Shown: one piece after another, positions 1 through 6,439 of the stretch
Layout of the letters: each line of letters begins with the position of its first letter
How positions within the stretch are numbered: the stretch's first letter is position 1
Assembly (NCBI GenBank): GCA_003527405.1
Contig: DPXH01000097.1
Coordinates: 2,513 to 11,647 of the forward strand
DNA length: 9,135 nucleotides
DNA from: Candidatus Sediminicultor tertius
Lineage (GTDB): Bacteria; Atribacterota; Phoenicimicrobiia; Phoenicimicrobiales; Phoenicimicrobiaceae
Direction of reading: 5' to 3'
Translations under genes and position numbers: made by a program
The notes under the pieces: model-generated
Seen by the model: only the letters and a program-made list of their open reading frames with translations
What the model was told of the DNA's origin: nothing
Database searches by the model: none

Positions 1-9
1 ATCCTCTCT

Positions 10-37
10 GTCATTCCCGCGAAAGCGGGAATCTATA
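10..37. repeat. Short palindromic repeat, dRS3-like, at 3' end of the GIY-YIG gene
   Basis: ATTCCCGC (13-20) and GCGGGAAT (25-32) form a perfect 8-bp stem around a GAAA loop. The core fits the pattern ATTCCC-N8-GGGAAT known as dRS3 in Neisseria; that is a resemblance of pattern, not proof of relatedness. The TAG stop codon of the GIY-YIG gene (33-35 on the minus strand) lies in the repeat edge. No T-run follows the hairpin on either strand, so it is not a canonical rho-independent terminator, though it could still protect or end the transcript. It is the inverted counterpart of the element at 386-436. Confidence 0.85.
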
Positions 38-347
38 TTAATTCAAAATACAAATCTTTCCATTCAGGATTATTCTTTTCAATTAACTCTAATTTCCATT
101 TTCTATTCCACTTTTTAAGTTGTTTTTCTCTTCTTATAGCACTTTCGATATCATCAGTTATTTCATAGTAAACCAACTTATGAACATTATATTTTTTAGA
201 AAATCCCTCAATTATGTTATTTTTATGTTCATAAATTCTTTTAACTAAATTTGAAGTAATTCCAATATATAATACACTATTTCTTTTACTTGCTAAAATA
301 TAAATATAATATTGATTCTTTACATTATAAAAGTTATTTAAACTCAA
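33..347 (-). CDS. Small stand-alone GIY-YIG nuclease-domain protein (UPF0213/YhbQ-like)
   Basis: A 104-residue single-domain protein. The GIY-YIG core is visible: YIYIL at 14-18 and YIG at 27-29 with the usual spacing, Arg37 in the following helix (NLVKRIYEHK) and the likely metal-binding Glu74 in REKQLKKW. The C-terminal KKWNRKWKLELIEKNNPEW stretch is typical of the small YhbQ-like group often misnamed as UvrC. Members are predicted endonucleases using one metal ion; the cellular role of this group is poorly known. The start is TTG (345-347); an in-frame stop just upstream (363-365) leaves no ATG or GTG option, and the ribosome binding site is weak. The stop codon lies in a palindromic repeat, and a related inverted repeat lies 39 bp upstream of the start, so gene plus repeats look like one cassette. 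Family assignment is firm, function is not. Confidence 0.9.
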   Translation of the reverse strand: MSLNNFYNVKNQYYIYILASKRNSVLYIGITSNLVKRIYEHKNNIIEGFSKKYNVHKLVYYEITDDIESAIRREKQLKKWNRKWKLELIEKNNPEWKDLYFELI

Positions 348-372
348 TTTATTTACTCTGCTTTATATTCTA

Positions 373-389
373 ATTATATTCTAATTATA
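373..389 (-). promoter_or_regulatory. Possible -10 boxes upstream of the GIY-YIG gene
   Basis: An exact 11-bp tandem duplication (365-375 and 376-386) creates two TATAAT hexamers on the minus strand, at 373-378 and 384-389, the second overlapping the repeat edge. No good -35 hexamer lies at the expected distance because that position falls inside the palindrome. In such A+T-rich DNA TATAAT can occur by chance. Confidence 0.2.
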
Positions 390-436
390 GATTCCCGCTC
401 CCCGATCAGGTCGAGGACAGGTTTCGCGGGAATGAC
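386..436. repeat. Palindromic repeat with nested hairpin, upstream of the GIY-YIG gene
   Basis: The outer stem is ATTCCCGC (391-398) with GCGGGAAT (426-433). Compared with the element at 10-37 (reverse-complemented) it has 23 extra bases (400-422) placed exactly at the centre. A nested stem TCCCCGA (399-405) with TCGAGGA (411-417) forms around TCAGG with one mismatch. No T-run follows on either strand. Confidence 0.8.
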
Positions 437-463
437 ATAGGTGGGGGGTTAGTTTTAAGCCAT

Positions 464-516
464 TGCTTTTCGCTTTTCGCTTTGTGCTTTTTGTTTTGCG
501 CTTTTTGTTTTTCGCT
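464..516. repeat. 7-bp tandem repeat array, CGCTTTT type
   Basis: Seven full units plus a partial one in unbroken 7-bp register, starting at 464, 471, 478, 485, 492, 499 and 506, with CGCT at 513-516. Consensus is YGCTTTT; units include CGCTTTT (471 and 499), TGCTTTT (464 and 485) and TGTTTTG (492). It lies in the holA to GIY-YIG spacer. A related array in the opposite orientation is at 4704-4752. Confidence 0.8.
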
Positions 517-518
517 AA

Positions 519-553
519 ATACGATATCCACTATACGCTGTACGCTCTACTCT
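519..553. repeat. 7-bp tandem repeat array, NNACGCT type, 3' of holA
   Basis: Five units in 7-bp register from 519: ATACGAT, then a decayed unit, then ATACGCT (533), GTACGCT (540) and CTACTCT (547). The 20 bases at 531-550 are identical to those at 4950-4969. The array lies 54 bp beyond the holA stop codon. Confidence 0.8.
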
Positions 554-593
554 AATTTCCCCTGTTTTTAGGATTTAGTAAATTTAATCTTAC

Positions 594-621
594 TACTCAT
601 TACTCATTACTTATTACTGTA
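594..621. repeat. 7-bp tandem repeat, TACTCAT type, overlapping the holA 3' end
   Basis: TACTCAT (594), TACTCAT (601), TACTTAT (608) and TACTGTA (615) are in exact 7-bp register. The last two units encode the final codons and the stop codon of holA (607-621), so the coding end and the repeat have merged. Confidence 0.65.
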
Positions 622-1635
622 TTTTATTATATTCATAACCAATTCTTCTAAAATAATCTTGGGTTCTTTCCGGCTATCTTTAAATTCTAAGTCGGCAATG
701 TTCAATAATTCATAGGATTTACAAATTTCCTTAAAAGTATATTTTTCAGACTGCTTTATTATTTTTCCGACAACAAAGTAAGGAAGCCTGAGTTTTTTCT
801 CTATCTCTTTAAAATTAAATCCGTTTGTAAGCAATAATTTTGTTTGAAGTATAAGCTTTATTTGTCTATATATCATAGCAAATATGGATAAATGATGAAG
901 GTTACCTTGATTTAATTTTACCAATCCATCTATTGCATTTTTCATATCTTTATCTCCGATAGAATCTAATACTTTAAATATATTAACGGCCTCTGAACCA
1001 CCTATGGTTATCATCACATCTTCTTTTTCTATTATTTTTTGGTCTTTCGTATAAATATCTATTTTTTCTATTTCATTAAAAAGACGGCCTAAATCAGAAC
1101 TAACTATAGATTGTAAATAAAATAAAGCTTCTTGAGTAATTTTTTTATTACTCTGCTTAAATTTAGATTTTATCCATAAGGTTAATTTTGCTTTATCTGT
1201 TATGCTAAAATTAGCTTCTATCCCCACCCTTTTAATTGCTTTAATTAGTTCTTTATTTGGATTACTATCTTTGTAAATAATTATTAGAGTTGAAAAATTA
1301 TTTTTTAACCTTTTCCGGTTAAAATAATCTACTAACTTTGCCTCATCATTTTTGCTAATTTTTTCTGCTTCTTTTATCACTACTAATTTATGTTTCGACA
1401 TTAGAGGCAGTGTTTCTAAATCATTTATTACCTCATTTACAGATAATTTTTCACCATAAAAAGCCTTGTAATTTAACTCTCTATAAGCAGGGTCAATTAA
1501 TCTTTTTTTAAATTTTTTTAAAATGTCTTCTTTTAAATAATTTTCTTTTCCATAAAACAGATAAACCGGGTATATTTTCTCCTGTTTTATAAGATTTAAC
1601 ATATTTTCGTAACTTGTATATCTTTCTTGGTTCAT
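607..1635 (-). CDS. holA: DNA polymerase III subunit delta (clamp loader)
   Basis: A 342-residue protein, the usual length for HolA (about 330-345). The delta subunit opens the sliding clamp within the clamp-loader complex. The N-terminus carries the family hallmark IYPVYLFYGKENYLKED at 21-37, which occupies the P-loop position but lacks GxxxxGKT/S, as expected of the non-ATP-binding delta subunit. LVVIKEAEKI (84-93) and LIIIYKDSNPNKELIKAI (117-134) fit the AAA+ core, and DLGRLFNEIEKIDIY (181-195) begins the linker to the helical collar domain (about 210-335). The ATG (1633-1635) comes one base after the comEC stop, with an AGGGG ribosome binding site (1647-1651) inside the end of comEC, so translation is probably coupled. 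The comEC-holA order is common in Firmicutes. The last few codons lie in a 7-bp repeat array. Confidence 0.93.
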   Translation of the reverse strand: MNQERYTSYENMLNLIKQEKIYPVYLFYGKENYLKEDILKKFKKRLIDPAYRELNYKAFYGEKLSVNEVINDLETLPLMSKHKLVVIKEAEKISKNDEAKLVDYFNRKRLKNNFSTLIIIYKDSNPNKELIKAIKRVGIEANFSITDKAKLTLWIKSKFKQSNKKITQEALFYLQSIVSSDLGRLFNEIEKIDIYTKDQKIIEKEDVMITIGGSEAVNIFKVLDSIGDKDMKNAIDGLVKLNQGNLHHLSIFAMIYRQIKLILQTKLLLTNGFNFKEIEKKLRLPYFVVGKIIKQSEKYTFKEICKSYELLNIADLEFKDSRKEPKIILEELVMNIIKYSNK

Positions 1636-1636
1636 T

Positions 1637-4042
1637 TTAATTGTTTCCCCTCAGTGTCCTTATCCAATATTCCTGACCATTGGTTCTTATAATTATCGTT
1701 CCATCTTCATCTGTTCGGTATATTTGTATATCATTATCTTCTAATCTTTCTATAATTTTCTGCGAAGGATGCCCGAAATTATTTTTACCTACACTAATAA
1801 CTGCAATCCGCGGGTCAATCCTATCTAAAAATTCTAAATTAGTGGAAGTTTCGCTTCCGTGATGGCCAACTTTTAATATATCGCTCCGCAAAATATTCTG
1901 CCAGACTAACAATTTTTTTTCAGCAGCTTCCTCTATATCTCCGGTAAAAAGAAAATCCGCATTTTTATAGGATAATTTTACCACAATTGACGCATTATTA
2001 AAATCAGAATCTCTATAGAAATCGGAATCATACAAAGGATTAAGTAAAAATATTTCCAAATTGTTACTAAAAATAAAATTATCTCCGGCTTTAGCCTTGT
2101 GATATGGTATGCCCTTTTTTATTATTAAGGAAATGAATTCTTTATACTCTGATAAATCGCAGGTTAATCCGCCATCTAAAACCATATCTACTTTAATTTC
2201 CTTCAATACCGGTAATAATCCTTCTAAATGATCTATATGGGGATGAGTTAGAATTAGCAAATCAACCTCATTTATCCCTTTTCTTCTCAGGTAAGGTATA
2301 ACGATTTTACTTCCCACATCAAAATCACTTTGAGGTGTTCCACCCCCATCAATTAAAATATCTATATTATTGGGAGCTTCAATTAGGATACAATCTCCCT
2401 GTCCAACATTTATAAAATTTACCTTGAGTTGGTCTGCCGGATAAAATACTTGAACAATAATTATCAGCAAGGTAACTGATAATACCACTAAGCCAGCTTT
2501 TTTCTTAATTTTCTGCGATAGTGTATCTTTATAAAACATTTCAATAATAAAAAATACCGTTAAATAATATAAAATAATTATGATAACCGAGGGTTGAGCA
2601 ACATAAATAAAGGCAAAGGGTAGTGAAGAAAATGATTTAGCTATCAAGGTTATCAGATTCAATACCAGGTAATTTATATTGGCAATTATACCGGCCAGAG
2701 GGATGCTTGCCAGTCCGATAAAAAATGTTGTAAATCCCAATATTACCGCTATCCCGGTTAAAGGAACAATGAATATATTGGAAATAATGGAGATTATCGA
2801 TACTTTGCTGAAAAAATAGGCAGAAAGCGGGAAAATTCCTATCCAGGCGGCGGTTGAAACGGCTAAGGGATTTTTAATCCAGACTACTATCTTAGAAAAT
2901 AATCCTTGCAAGATTGGTGATAAATTTATAATAAAAAAAGTAACTATAAAAGATAAGAGAAAACCTGCATCATATAATATTAAAGGATTTAACAATAAGA
3001 TTAAAAATGCTGCAAAAAACAGAGAAATATTAAGATTCCTGCTTCTATTTAGTAATTTTCCGCCTATTAATAGAATAAACATAATGGTCGCTCTTAATAC
3101 CGAAGGACGAAAACCGGTGATAGAGGCATACATTATTAGAATCAATATTAAGGTAAACAGCTTGAGCTTCTTTGGTAACTGCAATATACCTAATAATGCA
3201 AGTAAAGCCATAGCAATTATCCCTACATGCAAACCAGAAACTGCTAAAATATGCATAATTCCTGCATCGGTAAATACTTCTTTTAAATAAGGAGGAATAA
3301 AACCCTTTTCTCCTAATAACATACCGACAAGAAGATAGTTATAAGGATATGGCAAGGTCTGGTTGGTAATCTCTTTTATTTTATCTCTTGCCGACAAGGA
3401 AAAAGATAATAAAAAATTCGAATCATCTTCTCCAATTTTTTGAATATCTTTTTCCTGCCAGATATTCAGGTAGGAAAAAATCTTTTCCCGGGCTAAATAC
3501 AATTCATAATCAAATTCACCAAAATTATTCGGTCTTATAGGTTTTTCTAATCTCCCTTTAATTTTAAGCACATCACCATATTCATACGGACAATCGCCTG
3601 AATAGGTATTTACCAATATTAAGCCTTGTGCTCTAATATTGCTGTCGCCTCTTTCTATTTGGTTTACTTTTACCTTCAAAGAAATTTTCTCTTTATTGGG
3701 GTAATATTCTTTATCTATCACTGAGCCAATAATAATTAGTTTCTTGTCTTGTATGAAATTTGCAATATGGTTTGCTCCAGTCGGACGGGAATTAAGATTA
3801 TAATTGAATATGCCGATTAAAAATATTGTTAAAAATAATAAAGCAGTGGTTGTATTCCACTGCTTTGCAAAACTTATAATAGAAATTAATATTAACAATA
3901 TTATAATCGAAAATAAAAAAATCAGATTAATACTAATGAATTTGCCATATATTATTCCTATTATATATAAAGATAAAATTATAGGTAAGGGTCTAATAAC
4001 ATTGTATTTGTTATCTGAAGTTGTGCTTTTTATTGGACACAA
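1637..4042 (-). CDS. comEC: ComEC/Rec2 family DNA-uptake channel with metallo-beta-lactamase domain
   Basis: An 801-residue inner-membrane protein that moves single-stranded DNA into the cytoplasm during natural transformation. Order of parts: hydrophobic segments at about 20-80; a soluble OB-like region (about 95-205, DUF4131 type); the multi-helix Competence domain (about 230-500) with the family signature IMHILAVSGLHVGI (262-275); more hydrophobic helices to about 530; then a C-terminal metallo-beta-lactamase domain (540-795). That domain keeps NVGQGD (545-550), the metal site THPHIDH (599-605), TGD (700-702), GHHGS (726-730) and FGHPS (756-760), so it looks catalytically intact and could be the nuclease degrading the non-transforming strand. 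The only plausible start is TTG at 4040-4042, 13 bp inside comEA, which implies translational coupling; an in-frame stop lies a few codons upstream. Length and domains are complete. Confidence 0.95.
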   Translation of the reverse strand: MCPIKSTTSDNKYNVIRPLPIILSLYIIGIIYGKFISINLIFLFSIIILLILISIISFAKQWNTTTALLFLTIFLIGIFNYNLNSRPTGANHIANFIQDKKLIIIGSVIDKEYYPNKEKISLKVKVNQIERGDSNIRAQGLILVNTYSGDCPYEYGDVLKIKGRLEKPIRPNNFGEFDYELYLAREKIFSYLNIWQEKDIQKIGEDDSNFLLSFSLSARDKIKEITNQTLPYPYNYLLVGMLLGEKGFIPPYLKEVFTDAGIMHILAVSGLHVGIIAMALLALLGILQLPKKLKLFTLILILIMYASITGFRPSVLRATIMFILLIGGKLLNRSRNLNISLFFAAFLILLLNPLILYDAGFLLSFIVTFFIINLSPILQGLFSKIVVWIKNPLAVSTAAWIGIFPLSAYFFSKVSIISIISNIFIVPLTGIAVILGFTTFFIGLASIPLAGIIANINYLVLNLITLIAKSFSSLPFAFIYVAQPSVIIIILYYLTVFFIIEMFYKDTLSQKIKKKAGLVVLSVTLLIIIVQVFYPADQLKVNFINVGQGDCILIEAPNNIDILIDGGGTPQSDFDVGSKIVIPYLRRKGINEVDLLILTHPHIDHLEGLLPVLKEIKVDMVLDGGLTCDLSEYKEFISLIIKKGIPYHKAKAGDNFIFSNNLEIFLLNPLYDSDFYRDSDFNNASIVVKLSYKNADFLFTGDIEEAAEKKLLVWQNILRSDILKVGHHGSETSTNLEFLDRIDPRIAVISVGKNNFGHPSQKIIERLEDNDIQIYRTDEDGTIIIRTNGQEYWIRTLRGNN

Positions 4043-4662
4043 ATTAAATCTTTTATTCCTTCATATTTTTTTTCGCCAATTCCGGAAACATCCTTTATAT
4101 CATCAATTACTCCGAACAGCCCATTCTGATTTCTATATTCTATTATCCTTTCCGAAAGAACCGGTCCAATTCCGGGTAAAGTCTGTAGCAAGTTCGCATT
4201 AGCGGTGTTAATATTAATTTTCGCAGAAGTAGAAGCCGGCGAAGAAGAATATACACTTGCTGTATGGTTAAATGTATTTGCCTTGATTTCTTCACCAGTT
4301 TCACTATAAGTTTTATAAGGAACTATTATTTTTTGTCCATCCTTGAGAAGAGCAGCAAGGTTAATTACATCCAGGTTGGCTTCTTCGGTTTCTCCTCCCG
4401 CAATTTTTACGGCATCAACAATTCTATCGGTTGATTTTAGTTGATAAACTCCGGGATTTTTAACTGCACCGGCGATATGAATAATAACCGATGGAGTTTC
4501 TATCTGCATCGGAGGGTTATTTTCTGAAATATTTGAAGCACTATTTACAATAAAATTATCTTCTCTATTAATATTTTTATTCAAAACTATTCCCGCGCCA
4601 ATTATAATCAATATTAATAATAATATTATGGTAATTTTTTCTTGATTGGAAAAGTTAAACAT
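4030..4662 (-). CDS. comEA: ComEA-type DNA receptor (SLBB plus helix-hairpin-helix domains)
   Basis: A 210-residue protein with one N-terminal membrane anchor (about 9-28, very rich in Ile and Leu), a flexible linker (30-57), an SLBB domain (58-116; VIIHIAGAVKNPGVYQL at its start) and, after a Ser/Thr-rich linker, a C-terminal helix-hairpin-helix pair (148-208) with hairpins LPGIG (162-166) and VSGIG (192-196). This is the Gram-positive-type ComEA arrangement: DNA is bound outside the membrane and passed to ComEC. The ATG (4660-4662) has a clear AGGAG site nine bases upstream (4672-4676). The stop overlaps the comEC start. The comEB (dCMP deaminase) gene that lies between the two in Bacillus is absent here. 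A 353-bp spacer separates it from folC, so it may have its own promoter, though I see no convincing one. Confidence 0.94.
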   Translation of the reverse strand: MFNFSNQEKITIILLLILIIIGAGIVLNKNINREDNFIVNSASNISENNPPMQIETPSVIIHIAGAVKNPGVYQLKSTDRIVDAVKIAGGETEEANLDVINLAALLKDGQKIIVPYKTYSETGEEIKANTFNHTASVYSSSPASTSAKININTANANLLQTLPGIGPVLSERIIEYRNQNGLFGVIDDIKDVSGIGEKKYEGIKDLICVQ

Positions 4663-4671
4663 AAATAATCG

Positions 4672-4676
4672 CTCCT
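4672..4676 (-). promoter_or_regulatory. Ribosome binding site of comEA
   Basis: AGGAG on the minus strand (in AAAGGAGCG), nine bases before the ATG. It supports the chosen start and marks comEA as the independently initiated first gene of the comEA-comEC-holA group. Confidence 0.7.
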
Positions 4677-4703
4677 TTTTTTCTAATTGTGTATTGTTGT
4701 AAA

Positions 4704-4752
4704 CTTAAAACGAAAAGCGCAAAGCGCAAAACCAAAGCTCAAAACTTAAAAT
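4704..4752. repeat. 7-bp tandem repeat array, reverse orientation of the CGCTTTT type
   Basis: Seven units in 7-bp register from 4704, including CGAAAAG (4711), CGCAAAG (4718) and CGCAAAA (4725), decaying to CAAAAC- and TAAAAT-like units. It is the reverse complement of the type at 464-516; AAAGCGCAAAAC (4721-4732) exactly complements 493-504. Confidence 0.7.
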
Positions 4753-4759
4753 TAAATTA

Positions 4760-4852
4760 AAAAACAGAACATATCAATATTCTATTAAAATGATAGAATT
4801 TTTAGATAATTTACCAATTAAAGAGCTTAATGAATCAAACCCTTACATTTAG
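4760..4852 (+). pseudogene. Probable N-terminal remnant of a four-helix-bundle (23S rRNA intervening-sequence-type) protein
   Basis: Read on the plus strand, the frame from 4760 gives KNRTYQYSIKMIEFLDNLP followed by IKELNESNPYI and a TAG stop (4850-4852). The composition is protein-like, unlike the low-complexity surroundings. The pattern of an ERT/NRT-like start, an amphipathic helix ending in FLDNLP and then a polar turn resembles helix 1 of small four-helix-bundle proteins of the 23S rRNA intervening-sequence family, recalled from general knowledge of such N-termini. The conserved RSGTSIGAN segment that should follow is missing, so this would be a truncated relic. It is bounded by a heptamer array on the left and a short palindrome directly on the right. 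A chance frame of about 30 codons in A+T-rich DNA is the main alternative. It is the only plus-strand coding trace I can support. Confidence 0.35.
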
Positions 4853-4855
4853 TGA

Positions 4856-4874
4856 GACAGGCGAGACGCCTGTC
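4856..4874. repeat. 19-bp perfect hairpin repeat
   Basis: GACAGGCG (4856-4863) and CGCCTGTC (4867-4874) pair perfectly around AGA. G+C-rich in an A+T-rich spacer, it looks like a dispersed palindrome. No T-run follows on either strand, so it is not a rho-independent terminator. It begins three bases after the stop codon of the remnant at 4760-4852. Confidence 0.7.
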
Positions 4875-4951
4875 CTACGGGAAATCCAGGGAATGTTTTT
4901 GCGTCTTTGTTTAGTATTCGTATTTTTTTCCCGCAATTGTCCCCCGCGCCT

Positions 4952-5028
4952 ATACGCTGTACGCTCTACGCTAGTTTTGTTTTGAATTTTGAATTATGGT
5001 TTTACGTTTTTTGCTTTAAGTTTTTAGC
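4952..5028. repeat. 7-bp repeat array 3' of and overlapping folC
   Basis: Three clean NNACGCT units (4952, 4959, 4966) are followed, still in 7-bp steps, by T-rich units: AGTTTTG (4973), TTTTGAA (4980 and 4987), then increasingly degenerate ones to 5028. The folC stop codon and last three codons (5016-5027) fall in its right edge. It shares 20 identical bases with 531-550 and 17 with 6673-6689. Confidence 0.7.
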
Positions 5029-6335
5029 TTGATTTTATTTGTAAAGTATCTTTTTGCTTCTCCTACGGTATGTAGAGATCCGGTTATGCATATTAAATCA
5101 TCATCTTGGGAATTCGATAAAGCACAGTTTATGGCCTGAGGAATATTTTCAGTAATGATTATTTTATTCTGTTCTATATATTTTGCTGCCTCTTGGGCAA
5201 TTACCTGGGGAGGAGCTGCCCGAGGGCTTTTCGCTTTGGTAGTAATTATTAAATCTGCGTTAGGCACTAATATTTGTATCATCTTTTTGTAATCTTTATC
5301 AGCAAAAATAGCTAATACCAAAATAAGCCGCTGATAGGAAAATATATCTTTAAGGGCATCTCGTACTACCTTTACTCCATTGGGATTGTGTGCTCCATCT
5401 AAAACTAACGTAGGATTATTCTGAATGATTTCCAATCTCCCAATCCATTTAACTTTTTCCAGACCATCTCTGATTGCTTTTTCGGATATTCTTACTCCTC
5501 GAATTTTGAGTGCTTCTATAGCGGTGATAGCAGTAGCGGCATTATCTGCTTGATGTCTGCCTAATAAGGGAGTGTGAAGATTTTTATACTCATTATAAAT
5601 TCCTTTTAAATCGAATATTACTCCCTTTATATCAGATTTTACTACTTTGTAACTTATTTCTCTCCCCATGCTGTACATCAGGGAATTTTTCTCATCAGCT
5701 ATTTTCTTAATCTCGTCATATGCCTCTTCATATTGTTTAGAAGATATTACAATCCCCTCCGGTTTAATAATTCCTCCCTTTTCTCTGGCAATTTCTTCTA
5801 TGCTATTCCCTAATTTATCCATATGGTCACAATCGATATGGGTAATGACAGAAATTAAAGGTTCGCAAGCATTTGTTGCATCTAATCTTCCGCCTAACCC
5901 TACTTCTAAAACCAAATAGTCTACCTGTTCTTCAAAAAAATAGAGAAAAGCCATAGAAGTTATAACTTCAAAGAAGGTGGGATGACCGTAAGAAGGTGTA
6001 TTGGTAACTTTTTCTATAGAAGGTTTGATTCTTTCTAATAACTCGCTTACTTTTTCTCTATTTATTGATTTATTATTAATTTTAATTCTTTCGGTAAAAT
6101 CAACTAAGTGAGGAGAAGTATATAGACCAACTTTATAACCGTCAGATTGAAGAATTGAACTGATCAAGGAACATGTTGAACCCTTTCCGTTTGTCCCGGC
6201 AACATGAATTATTTTTAATTTTTTATGAGGTTCACCTAAGAGATAAAGTAAATAGTTGATATTTTTTAATCCTAATTTTATACCATATTTAGTTAAATCA
6301 TAAATATAATCTAATGCTTCTGTATAAGTTATCAC
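5016..6335 (-). CDS. folC: Folylpolyglutamate synthase / dihydrofolate synthase
   Basis: A 439-residue Mur-ligase-family enzyme of the usual FolC length (about 420-440). It joins glutamate to folates in an ATP-dependent reaction; many bacterial FolC proteins also make dihydrofolate from dihydropteroate, but I cannot tell whether this one is bifunctional. Visible motifs: P-loop GTNGKGS (47-53), LYTSPHL (71-77), EVGLGGRLDATN (144-155), THIDCDHMDKLG (165-176), the REKGGIIKP loop (184-192) with the probable carbamylated Lys186, LGRHQADNAATA (258-269) and LDGAHNPNG (312-320). The start is GTG (6333-6335), supported by AAAGAGGT upstream and by agreement with the typical FolC N-terminus (TEALDYIYDL). 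It follows valS, as in many Firmicutes, but 374 bp away. The last codons merge into a 7-bp repeat array. Confidence 0.95.
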   Translation of the reverse strand: MITYTEALDYIYDLTKYGIKLGLKNINYLLYLLGEPHKKLKIIHVAGTNGKGSTCSLISSILQSDGYKVGLYTSPHLVDFTERIKINNKSINREKVSELLERIKPSIEKVTNTPSYGHPTFFEVITSMAFLYFFEEQVDYLVLEVGLGGRLDATNACEPLISVITHIDCDHMDKLGNSIEEIAREKGGIIKPEGIVISSKQYEEAYDEIKKIADEKNSLMYSMGREISYKVVKSDIKGVIFDLKGIYNEYKNLHTPLLGRHQADNAATAITAIEALKIRGVRISEKAIRDGLEKVKWIGRLEIIQNNPTLVLDGAHNPNGVKVVRDALKDIFSYQRLILVLAIFADKDYKKMIQILVPNADLIITTKAKSPRAAPPQVIAQEAAKYIEQNKIIITENIPQAINCALSNSQDDDLICITGSLHTVGEAKRYFTNKIKLKT

Positions 6336-6339
6336 TTTT

Positions 6340-6347
6340 ACCTCTTT
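6340..6347 (-). promoter_or_regulatory. Ribosome binding site of folC
   Basis: AAAGAGGT on the minus strand ends four bases before the GTG start. Spacing is short but the match is good, and it decides for GTG as the start. Confidence 0.65.
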
Positions 6348-6353
6348 AATTAG

Positions 6354-6396
6354 TCGTTAGTGTACTAGTCGTTAGTGAATAGTGAATAGTCGTTAG
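6354..6396. repeat. 7-bp tandem repeat array, TCGTTAG / TGAATAG type
   Basis: TCGTTAG occurs at 6354, 6369 and 6390, and TGAATAG at 6376 and 6383. One 8-base unit (6361-6368) shifts the register by one. It lies six bases upstream of the folC ribosome binding site, so it is in the leader or promoter zone of folC. Confidence 0.75.
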
Positions 6397-6439
6397 TATA
6401 AAATACAGGTTTTCATTTATCAGTCTATTATGTTTTATA

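Larger units (their letters stand above)
10..436 (-). mobile_element. Putative GIY-YIG cassette bounded by inverted palindromic repeats
   Basis: The two palindromes at 10-37 and 386-436 share identical 14-bp outer halves (GTCATTCCCGCGAA and its complement) and identical inner halves (AGCGGGAATCTATA and its complement), placed in opposite orientation around one small nuclease gene. This 427-bp layout resembles a minimal element with inverted ends. No target-site duplication is evident (left flank ATCCTCTCT, right flank ATAGGTGG). It may be a mobile unit, or a gene with repeats accumulated around it. The geometry is seen; mobility is inferred. Confidence 0.35.
4663..5015. other. folC-comEA spacer, repeat-rich
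   Basis: This 353-bp stretch holds no intact gene. From left to right it contains the comEA ribosome binding site, a CGCTTTT-type heptamer array, a plus-strand gene remnant, a 19-bp hairpin, about 75 bases (4875-4949) in which I recognise nothing, and the heptamer array that runs into the folC stop codon. No convincing terminator for folC or promoter for comEA is visible. Confidence 0.7.

Noticed and set aside
10..37. Rho-independent terminator of the GIY-YIG gene
   Set aside because: The hairpin is strong but GACAGAGAGG, not a T-run, follows it on the minus strand.
464..621. CRISPR array
   Set aside because: The repeats are contiguous 7-bp units without spacers, and no cas genes are present.
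607..1635. HolA as a defective ATPase because the Walker A motif is missing
   Set aside because: The delta subunit normally lacks a functional P-loop, so this is family-typical and not a loss.
3804..4202. A 132-codon plus-strand reading frame across the comEC/comEA junction
   Set aside because: It lies opposite two well-supported genes, has no recognisable domain and no convincing ribosome binding site.
4779..4803. Plus-strand terminator (ATTCTAT / ATAGAAT stem followed by a T-run)
   Set aside because: The stem is only seven A/T-dominated pairs, no intact plus-strand gene precedes it, and it lies inside the putative gene relic.
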